DNA of 64,000 nucleotides from Adiantum capillus-veneris (lineage: Eukaryota > Streptophyta > Polypodiopsida > Polypodiales > Pteridaceae). The first letter of the stretch is position 1; each line of letters opens with the position of its first letter. A model generated the notes under the pieces. That model was not told the origin of the DNA. It searched no databases and saw only the letters and a program-made list of their open reading frames with translations. The position numbers and the translations under genes were made by a program. Shown piece by piece: positions 20,111 through 30,339 of this stretch. The DNA lies in contig CM043958.1 of the NCBI GenBank assembly GCA_014529385.2, forward strand, positions 153,814,793-153,878,792, written 5' to 3'.

Positions 20111-21180
20111 TGTGATATAACACTTCTATGTGTTTGAATTACCCAAATGAGATCCAAGTGGCCACAATTTCAAAATCAGCAGGTTTCCTACAAAGCATCA
20201 TTTTGAACCTTTGTTTGCGCCTAAGTAAGAAAAAAATAAACCGTGTTGAACCAAACTCACTACATAGGTTCTAGAGATCATGGGAAAGCAAGGGGCAATT
20301 TCAAACTTGGGATTGGAAACTTGTAGGAGCCATAGACCAATTGATGAGCAAAAAGACGCACTATAGAACTTAAGTGTTTCTTCAAGACCAAACCAAGTAC
20401 AAAAGTTGGGAATTTCTAGCCTAATAGCTACATCTAGCTAATAGCAAGCCAATATTGTAGAGAAATTTGGAGTCAAAAGCATGTTGCCACTTTGCTTGTT
20501 GCTCAATTCTCTATAGGCTTCAGGATCCCAAGCTTGGAAGATTTGCTCTTCAAGCCTAGCCTCGTTCTTGGGCTCTGCAATTTCCCCACTCCGTGTAAAC
20601 TTTGGCCTACAGATGCCCAATTCTTCGTAAGCTACTACGTATGTGCCTTCAATTTCTTGCTTGGATGGCTTTAATCTCACCCGATGTTGCCCACCTTCTT
20701 GCTCAATTATACAAGCTGATAGCTTCCAAGCTTGCCTTCCCAAGCTTCCAAGTTTGATATCTGACTGCTTGATTCTACTAATTTTGTAGAGATTCATCTC
20801 AAGCTTCAAAGATCTACTTGATTCTCTACCACCTCATGGCTACCGTGGTTGTGCTCACCTACTTGGTCGGTTCTCCCAAGATTTTGCAGATTTGCTCGAC
20901 CTTTTTTTCTCTACAACAACTTCCTCCTACACAGAGATCCCCAGTTTCCTGCAAAGATACCCTCTCAAGATCTCAAGCTTCTCAAGAGGAGCTTTTTGTG
21001 CATGAGAGCTACGAGCTCCAACATCCACCCAGATCTCCTCTGATTTGACTTCAATTTGGCTCCTCCATACTGAATCTACCACTACAAGCTCAACCTTCCA
21101 TCCATTAGGTGGATTCGTACTTGTGGATAAAATCTATGAGCCTATCAATACATCCTTAAAATCATTCTAAGCAAAGCTAA
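20111..21180. other. unassigned stretch with a 123-aa minus-strand ORF
   Basis: The minus strand 20438-20809 is open for 123 codons (MKLEMNLYKISRIKQ...), with no motif I recognise. It may be chance or a relic of a gag-like gene. The plus strand around 20820-21050 has short leucine/serine-rich frames of no evident meaning. No LTR or microsatellite landmark is visible. Confidence 0.35.
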
Positions 21181-21186
21181 AAGCAA

Positions 21187-23330
21187 GAAAAATGATGGAA
21201 ACCAAATGGAAAAATGATCCACCAGCCCTTGATATTGAAATAGCTAAACTACAAGCCTATAAAAATATAGCAAGGATTACCCAAGCAATGCTTCAAGCAC
21301 AAAAACCAAAAGCTGAAATAATTGGAAATCTGCAAAAGTTGAAACAAAATCAAGTCCAATGGAAATGAAAGACACTAAATAACCAAGGAATCTTTAGTAG
21401 AAAATGATAAACCATAAATCATAGTACTACTTGATAGTGAAGAAGGAATTCCCCTAGTGGAGGAAGACTGGCATGAACACCTATGGGAGAAGGTAAGGGA
21501 GGTCAACAATGGAAGCCTAACCCTAAAATCAACTCTAATTGATGCCATCTACTTATGGAATGGAATGAAAAATCCTTGTATGGATATTAGAGACATAATG
21601 ATCAAGCCTCTCCAACGCCCAAACATTAAAACCTCTACCATCATATCTAGGTCAAAACAAAGAAATATCTTTGGTATGTAGGACCACCAAATTAAATCAA
21701 GCAAAGTAGACTTTAAAAGTGGGAAATGTTTAGTCAATAATGTTAACTCCCATCCAATGCACCATCACCTCAGGTGAATTGTTGAAGGTTAGACCATTCC
21801 TATGGGGAGAATTGCAAAAAATATTGGAAAAAGTGAGAATCATTAGGATGACAGTGGAGAAAAAGTGGGAATCATTAAAGTGGAAAATTTATAGTCAATA
21901 ATGTTAACTCCCATCCAATGTACCATCACCTTAGGTGAATTGTTGAAGGTCAAACATTACCTATGGGGAGATTTGCAAAAAGAATGGGAAAAGTGGGAAT
22001 CATTGGGCTGACAATGGAGAAAATGAAGGAGTTGAAACAAGAATAATTTTGCGATAAACTTCTAAAATTTTCCTATATGAACAAGGTAGGAGCTTGCTAT
22101 GAAGGAAATGAAGGGAATACAACACTTCCTAAGGAATATAATGAGGCCAAAACCATGGCGATATTGGACAGTGGGGTTGGAATTGCCATAACCACCAAAG
22201 CCATATGGGAAGCTTGGGGTAGGCTCAAAATAAAACAATCAAGAATGAAATTGCAATCGGTGGATGGGCACATTGGACAACTCATAGGATTATTGGAAAT
22301 TGTGAGAGTCAGATCTTGTCGAGTTGACTACCAACATACCTTTTCTATTGTAGATTTTAGAAATAAACTGAAGTATGAAATTGTCTTGGGACGACCATTT
22401 ATGAGGCACGTTTAATTAATTTAAAGATTTGAGAAATAATTATTTGTATCTAAAACAAGTGGGATCGGTCACGATGGTAGACTTGAAGGATCATTTTTAC
22501 AAGGATGTTTTGAAAACACCAATCTAAGAATTTGATTTGGATACTTCAAGTAAAATTAAATTTCCATCATGAATAAACAAGGACACTCCTATTTGGATGT
22601 GTGAAGCCTGGGAGTTTACTAAAGCGAGAAAGTTGTATCATAGATCAAGATGTCAATGATATGGAGTACGTGTCAAAACCCTTCCTTGAACGTCTTTTTG
22701 AGCCATTTGAATGGACTCAGATATTGGTGACCATGGATGTTTGTGTCAATGAGTCCACCCCTAATATATTGTGTGATGTGAGGAGGGATATGATATTATT
22801 CCTATCCAAATGGTAACCATTGTACAATTGGATAATCAACAAGTTTTCTCTAACCATTACTACAATGTCACTGATGAACCATAAGAAGAAACAATGACCA
22901 CGAAAGAGTCAGACTCCAAAAAAGGACATACAAGGGCAAAATTGCTAGTATAAGAAGGAGAGGAAGAGTATTTTAATTTTTTGAATCAACATCGCAGATG
23001 CCAAAATAGGTATACAAGGAAACAAGAGCCAAATGACAAGAAACTAAGCATATGCCAAAAGATCATGGGGAAAATATAATTTCTGATGATGGTAGATGTG
23101 AATAATTGTGCTAAAGACAAGATGATAGTTAGAGACATCACCATTCATAAAGAAAAAACTTGAGCCAACAACCAAAATGCTAGACCAAAATAACTTGCTC
23201 ATTACAGGAGTTAAGAAAAAAGAATTTTAAGAAGGGAAAGTGGCAATAGCCGAGTCACCTACCACCCATTTTAAGAAAGAATTAATCCATCTTTCATAAG
23301 AAGATAGACCAACCATAAGCAAATTGCACA
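21187..23330 (+). pseudogene. Tat/Athila-like gag-protease relic
   Basis: Collinear with element 2. A helical lead-in (21187-21350) comes first. Then at 22077-22415 a 112-aa protease segment contains ILDSGVGIAITTKAIW and ends IVLGRPFMRH, matching element 2's ILDSGAGVAIATKEIW...IILGRPFMRQ at 55790-56040. A following piece at 22601-22816 (MEYVSKPFLERLFEPFEW) matches element 2 at 56290-56350. The basic stretch near 22990-23160 matches element 2's post-protease linker. Stops and frame changes abound, and no RT follows: the relic ends before the repeats at 23.4 kb. A partly duplicated phrase (GTTAACTCCCATCCAATG) occurs at 21741 and 21903. Confidence 0.72.
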
Positions 23331-23435
23331 AATATTTCTTTCTATTCTCAATGTCTCATAATATAAAAAAGCCTTCCATCTTTCAAGACCCCCATCCACA
23401 TAGCCAATCTGTGGTTTCCATCCATGTGCATAGCA

Positions 23436-23553
23436 TTTTACCAAACAAGTCAGTCCAGTAAGTATCTTTAATCTCTACTTCTAACTCATCATTCAATTCT
23501 TGCCACAACGGATCCCATGTTTGCAAGATTTTGTCTTCGATGTTGCTCCCACT

Positions 23554-23607
<54 letters not shown>

Positions 23608-23900
23608 AGGGAGGGAGGGAGGGAACGGAGAAAGAGGGAGAGGGAGGGTGGGGAGGAGAGAGTGAGAGAGAGGTAGAGAGGGAGGGTAAGAGAAATACTT
23701 ACCTAGATGATCTTTTCAAGCAGTTCTCTTTTCAAACAATTATGGGTATCAATGCCTGAAACTAGTTCTTTATAAAGAAAAGTTTTACCAAACAAGTCAG
23801 TCCAGTAAGTATCTTTAATCTCCACTTCTAACTCATCATTCAATTCTTGCCACAACGGATCCCATGTTTGCAAGATTTTGTCTTCGATGTTGCTCCCACT

Positions 23901-23975
<75 letters not shown>

Positions 23976-24160
23976 AGGGAGGGAGAGAACGGAGAAAGAG
24001 GGAGAGGGAGGGTGGGTAGGAGAGAGTGAGAGAGAGGTAGAGAGGGAGGGAGAGAGAGGGTAAGAGAAATACTTACCTAGATGATCTTTTCAAGCAGTTC
24101 TCTTTTCAAACAATTATGGGTATCAATGCCTGAAACTAGTTCTTTATAAAGAAAAGTTTT
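23436..24160. repeat. 347-370-bp tandem duplication carrying (GA)n tracts
   Basis: Copy 1 (23436-23782) and copy 2 (23783-about 24160) both start TTTTACCAAACAAGTCAG, contain a GA tract (23557-23600 and 23904-23969) and GGGA repeats, and end GAAACTAGTTCTTTATAAAG. They differ mainly in repeat length, so the duplication is recent. Apparent proteins rich in RE or LS come from the microsatellite only. Confidence 0.92.
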
Positions 24161-24191
24161 AGCACTTTACCTTTGACTCTCCCTCATTCAA

Positions 24192-24192
<1 letters not shown>

Positions 24193-24228
<36 letters not shown>

Positions 24229-24236
24229 ACGTGTTC

Positions 24237-24274
<38 letters not shown>
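24193..24274. repeat. (GT)n and (GA)n microsatellites
   Basis: A GT run at 24193-24227 is followed after a few bases by a GA run at 24238-24274. Confidence 0.95.
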
Positions 24275-24359
24275 AAGAGAGAGAAGGATGGAAGAACTCC
24301 AAGTGCCAAGTGAGTTTATGCTTGCGGTTTTTTGAATCTATGAGAAGGTGATTTGTCAA

Positions 24360-25600
24360 TTGTGCATGGAAAGAGGAATTTTAGAAAATTTTGTAAGCAC
24401 TATTGGGGTTAAACAGAGATGTCTGTTGTCATTAACTCTCTTTGTTCTATGCTTTGATCAATTGATCCAAAACAAAGGTTATGCTTGTGAAAGCCAACCA
24501 TAAGGAGAAGCCATGCATTGTGTACAACAATGATACACTTGAAGTTGTTGAGAGCTTTAAGTACCTTGGCCTTAAGGTTCCGACCAATCACAAGGGGCAT
24601 GAATGTGCTATGCGTCGTTTGGAAGTGGGAAAGAGAGCATACTATGCATTTGAAACATGTGTAATACGGGAAACATCAAGTTTTGGGTTCTGAAGAAGTA
24701 CCTTTCATTGGTGACCCTTTTTCTTCTTTATGGAGTTGAAGTGTGGGGTGGGATCATCTCACAGTCTATTGAAAAGAGTTTGAGAATGTCCAAAAGCGTT
24801 TTCTTACAAACTTTCTCCAAGTTAAGACAGAAGCACCATATATGCTCCTACTTCATGAGTCGAGATCTCTTCCAAGTGAGGTTATGGGCATGGAAAGGAT
24901 TGTGGAGTACATGATAAAGATGCATCAAAACCCCTCACATTGACTTCCTACAATTGCATAAGAAGCAAGCACAAAACTTCAAAAGACACATAAAAGCAAG
25001 ATCTTGAGCATGAAATGGATGCAAGACATAAATAAGTGGTTTGGGAGATGGGATGTATTATGCTTGCTACATGATGCCTTAATTGACTCGCAAACTGAAT
25101 GAAGCTTCTCTACAACACCAAATGGAATCCAGTGGGTCACGCTTCATACATTACACCACCCATATTGTCCCCAACTACAAAACCATGTTCTTTGTTGAAA
25201 GGGAAAACTATACTCACACTTACATATGCCTATCCCCTTGTCAGCAATACGCACTATCGCAGCCATTCGGCTTAGCTCCCACTCCCTTTGATGTGAGACT
25301 GGGCATTGGGGCAATGGAGAAGAGTCAAATTGATTGTGCACATTATGCTCACTGGAAGCTCGAGAGTCTGAGTACCACACACTACTAGAGTGCTCAGCTT
25401 TTGGTCACATCCGAACTTGCTTCCCTCACATTTTCAGCCATGACTTAGACCTACACACTTTCCTCTCCCCACCACAAGGTGGGCTCTCCATTGCAACTCT
25501 CATCACCACAATTTTGAAACATTGAGAGTCACTCATCAACCACACACATACTACATCACATGTAACTTTAGTCCCACAGGTGATATTTGACCACCGAGGA
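24360..25600 (+). pseudogene. LINE-type non-LTR retrotransposon, 3' end of RT and zinc-binding tail
   Basis: Near 24400 the RT block GVKQRCPLSLTLFVLCFDQL matches the usual G-V-[RK]-Q-G-C-P-L-S-P. Then comes ESFKYLGLKVP (24550) and the diagnostic LLYGVEVWGGIIS (about 24730). Near 25290-25430 a C-terminal zinc-binding tail reads LCTLCSLEARESEYHTLLEC. Several frame shifts break it, and upstream RT blocks and the endonuclease are absent, as expected for a 5'-truncated LINE. It ends near 25600 with GATAATAAATCTAACTATC and a TCTA/TC microsatellite, a typical LINE 3' end. Confidence 0.78.
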
Positions 25601-25604
25601 CGAT

Positions 25605-25689
25605 AATAAATCTAACTATCTATCTATCTCTCTCTCCCCCCCTTCCTCACTCCCCCCCCCCCCCCCCCTCTCTCTCTAACTACTTACTC

Positions 25690-25738
<49 letters not shown>

Positions 25739-25877
25739 TACCTGGATGGATTTTTTTCTTGCTCTCTTGCAAAAAACTATAGGTTTAAATGTCTACAATC
25801 AAGTCTTTATATAGAATAATTTTTAAAAGCAGTTTGCTTTTGCTTTTCTATATATATCAATTTGCTTTTTGATTAAA

Positions 25878-25969
<92 letters not shown>
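25605..25969. repeat. cluster of TCTA, C-run, (GA)n and (CT)n microsatellites
   Basis: TCTA/TC repeats at about 25605-25636, a run of C at 25651-25668, GA at 25692-25736 and CT at 25881-25969. The opposing GA and CT tracts could pair as a long imperfect hairpin. Confidence 0.95.
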
Positions 25970-25972
<3 letters not shown>

Positions 25973-26129
25973 CGCTAACTACCCATTACCGCAAGGAAGG
26001 GGGGGACAGAGAGAAAGGGAGGATAATAAAGAGAGCAAGAAGAGAGCAAGCGAGCAAGAGAGAGAGTGGGAGATAGCTAGAGGGAGAGATTGGGAGGTAT
26101 AGAGAGAGTGGGAGCCTTAGCCTTTCGCA

Positions 26130-27403
26130 AAATTAAGACGAAATGCCTCATTGTGGGTTTAGATAAAGCATCTAACACGATATCTGTCATCTGCAAAAAG
26201 CTTGCCTTTGAAGCAGCTGAAAACCGCAGCTGAAAACTGACTTAGAGGTAATGAGTTTTGTTACATTGCAGAAGACTTGGATACTATTGTCTTAAGAACA
26301 AGTAAAAGTATGATTGAAATAGGATTTTAGGAAGAAACTACCAAGCTTCCCATCCTGTTTCCAACTTTTAAAAGTCACAAAGGTAAATTTCCTTGGATCT
26401 GAGATGCTTCCAATTGCCTTTTTTCCAAGATAACAAAAGATGTCACGGAAGGACTTAATTTGATAAGTGATGAACTCAAAAACATATGTGCTATTAAAAG
26501 AAAAGATGTCAGACGCTTCTCAAGAGTAGACATTCAACCCTTTTGGATAGTTGGTAACTCGTCCAATGTCCTTTTAAACCTACCTTCTGCCATTTGTTCG
26601 GTTTATACAGTAGATATTACTCAATGCTATGAAAATATCCCTTTAGTAGGAGAATATAGTCTCATAAATGTATTAAATTATCTCGTAGATTTGGCCTTCT
26701 CTAATAGAGCAAAAGATGGATTCTCTCGCATTTCCTTTGTCAAGACAGCTAGATGGGTCAAGAAAGTGAGCATGGCTTCACCACTTCACATGAATAGTAA
26801 TCAATTCAAAATAATCATTCAGTGGGTTCTGAACCACTGCTATGCTGTATTTGGTAAAGACTTCTTTCATCAAACAAGTGGTATTCCTATGGGATTTTCT
26901 TGTTCTCCTGCTATGTGTAACCTTTATTTACTTTATTTTGAATATAAATGGATTATTAGCCTAACTTCCCAAGCAAAAGGGCTCTCTGTACTTATAAAGT
27001 GTAATCATACTTTTAGATTCATGGATGATATATTGAGTGTTAATAACCCCAACTTTGCTCAACAGTGGATATGTATCCTGCTTGCTTAGCAATTGAACCC
27101 ACCTTTTTAGAACAAGATACCGTCAATGGTATTGCCTTCACTAAACGTACTAACTATTTTTCCATTGAATTGAATATTGACACTTGCTCTGTTGGTAACT
27201 TTTCTACTAATTTTTTTTGGAAACGGGATCACCTTACTTTTGCCGAGTTTGTATTAAAAAAGAGCAACAGACCATTCAAAATGTCTCTACATACCTGTTT
27301 AAGTATTCTTCACTTAATTATCTATCCTTCCTCTAATGTATTTTCAGCCCTAGAAGAAACGAGGGTTCTTATTAGGAAATTTCAAGCTAAAGGCTTCCAT
27401 TAA
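26130..27403 (+). pseudogene. Penelope/telomerase-related reverse transcriptase relic
   Basis: The open part 26460-27089 encodes RT blocks: AVDITQCYENIPL-like sequence (VDITQCYENIPL near 26610), then the strong block TSGIPMGFSCSPAMCNLYLL near 26875-26935, then FRFMDDILSVNNP near 27015, where FMDD replaces YxDD. A frame change at about 27065-27089 leads to 27403 with conserved-looking KRTNYFSIELNID and a C-terminal LIRKFQAKGF. The upstream stretch (26130-26460) is broken but reads KLPILFPTFKSHKGKFPWI, like the start of such RTs. GIPMG with FMDD separates it from LTR and LINE enzymes and fits Penelope-like or telomerase-like RTs. I see no GIY-YIG nuclease. Family assignment is from memory of the motif style. 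Confidence 0.6.
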
Positions 27404-27558
27404 AAACTTTTGATTTCTACCATAACAACGGCTCTGAGTAAAAAAGAATGGCATGGGGTCAAGTTTGATGTTCCATTACTTAGTCTTTTACTGAGGAAGT
27501 AGGCCCATATCTAATAAGCCTACTAGATTCATTAGTTACGGTGCTTGGGTAAGGGTGG

Positions 27559-27641
27559 ACACACACACACACACACACACACACGCACGCACACGCATGC
27601 GCATGTGCATGCACATGCACGTGCGCACACACACACACACA
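27559..27641. repeat. 83-bp uninterrupted alternating purine-pyrimidine tract
   Basis: AC repeats, then CGCACGCACACGCATGCGC, then ATGTGCATGCACATGCACG, then AC repeats, with strict alternation throughout. This composition favours left-handed Z-DNA. Confidence 0.9.
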
Positions 27642-27644
27642 TTA

Positions 27645-30060
27645 CTAGGGATGGTGTGTTAATAACCTTGTGGGATTTTTAACTGGGGGACTATTTGGCC
27701 TAGGGAGCCTTGGTTTATTAACTGAAGTACATTCAGTAGGTGATAAGTGAATAGGTGCCTTAAATAAAAACCTAGCTATTAGTTGCTAACTAAAGAGCTA
27801 TGGACGACCATTTTTTTGCCCTCTTCTATGATTAAACCTCAATGGCCACTGCAGTCTGTGACACTGCACATTCTAATGCCATCTTCTTCCCCTTCTCTCT
27901 AGCCTCCCTCAATTTATCTCTCTATCTCCCCTCCCTCGTTATTTGTGGGAGATAAGGATGCTGCAAAATTGGGCCCGCCTCACTACTAAGAAGGAATGTG
28001 GGGTGTTGTTGTGTCATCATCTTCCTCTTGAAGATGGCTTGCCACACTGCTCGAAAGGGGAAGGGGCCTTTGGCTCCCAACAAGGTGAGCAGCTTTGCTC
28101 ACTTAGCATTTGTACTGTGTGAGCACGTGAGTACTTGTGTTCTTTGAGATTGTGAGGGTTTATACCCACAAGGGTATAAGGTTTAGTAATCGACTATATG
28201 GCGAAGGGCAAGGATAAGCATGCTATCGTAGAGTTGGTTGCTCCGACTCCATCTCAGGTAAGCTATGGACTACTGTTCGAATGGTGTGGTGTGATACACT
28301 TGATGTGTTGGTACTATTCTCATTGTTGTATTGTAATGTGACTTCTACTGAGACCTTTTGGCTATGGCATGTTTGGTTTAGTTGCCCTTAGGAAATGCTT
28401 TCCTTTTATTGATGAATCAAAAGGAGGGAAACAGTATGTATCCATGGCCTTGGTTGTGAATGCCTTTCAAAATGTTGGTGTTTTCTGTTGATGCATAAAA
28501 ATGGTCTTGTCTTTAGCTCGAGTTGTTCTAACATGGAAGGAGAGTAGCCTCCTACAATACAGGAGGTATGGAGCTTAAAAATATTAAAGGTTGTCTTTTA
28601 ACTTGGTGAAGGTCCGTATATGGTAAAGTTGACCTACCTGCTGGGTATAAAACAAAGGGCCTGGCTTTGGTATGAACTGGTCATAGGGTATTTTTTAATG
28701 AAAAATCATTGCGTAAAGGGATCCTCTTGCAATACTGGTTGATTGTTACCTTTGTTTAGGTTAAAATATGTTGATTGATGTCCTTTGAAATACTTGATGA
28801 AAGAACCTATATGATATAGTTAACCTACTGATGGGTAAAAATCAAAATTTGTTTGAATTATCGTAGCAGGTATTCTTCTTTTGGGTAATTCTGGGTTGGA
28901 TACAATGCTTAGTACTAGTGCTCAATTCAGGTTTATACCGTATGAGTATTATGTCTCCTTGGAAAATTTTGTTCACTTGGCTGTACAGGATGTGAGCATT
29001 TGGGACCGGTGCTAGGTCTTTTAGTCTTGCTCAATCAACAACATGGCCGGATGAATATTGGGAGTTTTTGAAACTCTACGCTACTTTATCGTACATAGCT
29101 TGGGCTGTTGGATTGATAATGAGCTTACTATTATTGCTCAAGTAAGGTTGGAGCCGGCTTAGGTTTGTGATTACTGCTCAATGTGGATGTACATGGTTTA
29201 AATATTTGGTTGAGGGACAAGGTTATAGTGATTCTGACCGAATATGGTTGAGAGTTTTGATGAATAATGTTGTTGACTTTGGTAGATAGGGGTGCCCAGC
29301 CACTCGTGAAATTGTAAGTGGTTGATTGTTACATTAATGAATGGGCCATGGTGGCTTCTTTTTGTTTGGAAGAAATATGGCACCTCGACATATTCCTTCT
29401 ATATGTTGTATAGGGGTGTAGCACTTATACTTACTACCTTACATATGGTTTGTCTAAGAAGGGGTATATCTTACTTGACTAACAACCTTTTATGTTACAT
29501 GTGACTCCAAAGTATAGATTGAATGCACATATGAGCACTGTCACTGACCTTGAAAGAATAGCGGAAATTAATGCCAAACCCTATAAAGTCAAGAAACATG
29601 TATATGTGGCCCACTTCGAGGCTAAACTGCCCCATAAAACTTGTCTCCGGCCTTATCTCATGAGAGCTGCAAAGCGAAGGGAGCTCAAAAGGGCCCCTTT
29701 TTTCCTGTAAATGAAATAATCGAGTAGGTTTGGCTTTCTTATTTCTTATTATCTTTAAAAGCAATTTAGTTGGGTGACATCTATAACATGTGGGATACCC
29801 ATGCATCACTTGCATACGGTGCCAATGCTAACTGAAATTTGTGTTGTTTCCATGGGTGCAGGTGAGGGTTACCTTCTCAACTATGGTTTTCAAAGTGCCT
29901 TGGATTGAAGATGGTGGATTTATATATCTTCAGGCTCTTAACTCTTCTTGTACTTATGTATAAAGTCCATTCTGTACTATGAATGGGAATTATACCACCT
30001 TTTCACTAACATAGTTTCTAGGGTCTTTCGTAAATTGAAAGAATTCTTTGGTGTTTATGT
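27645..30060. other. unassigned 2.4 kb with one basic 72-aa ORF
   Basis: No element landmark recognised. The plus-strand ORF 29492-29710 encodes 72 aa, basic, containing AKPYKVKKHVYVAHFEAKLP and a C-terminal MRAAKRRELKRAPFF; the reverse strand is also open here. Two short ATG frames (28034 and 28200 regions) end at AAG|GTGAGC and CAG|GTAAGC, which resemble splice donors. Together these could be exons of a decayed host gene, but no family is recognised. Confidence 0.3.
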
Positions 30061-30074
30061 TATATTGTTATTGG

Positions 30075-30260
30075 AACACACACACATGAAGATGAGTGGT
30101 TAGATATGTGTAGAGAAACCACAACTGCTCAACCACACACATGCATGGAGATGAGTGGTTGCATATGTGTAGAGAAATCACAAACATGCTCAACCACACA
30201 CATGCATGGAGTATGAGTGGTTGTATATGTGTAGAGAGACCACAAGCATTGCTCAACCAG
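30075..30260. repeat. tandem repeat, three units of about 60 bp
   Basis: Units share GATGAGTGGTT..ATATGTGTAGAGA and CTCAACCACACACATGCATGG, with small indels between them. Likely inside or next to the LTR of the decayed element at 30.3-33.6 kb. Confidence 0.85.
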
Positions 30261-30339
30261 CCAAGAATGCAAGAAAAATAAGAGATCACAACACACAAAA
30301 CATGCAAGAATCACAAGCATGCCTAAGCACGAAAGCAAG

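Noticed and set aside
20438-20809. 123-aa minus-strand ORF as a gene
   Set aside because: Open but without recognised motif or supporting signals, in a region between element relics; listed only within the unassigned stretch.
25881-25969. Open frames rich in LS, RE, HT or CV at microsatellites (also near 1640, 23560, 23910, 24200, 48690)
   Set aside because: They translate simple dinucleotide repeats and have no real protein composition around them.
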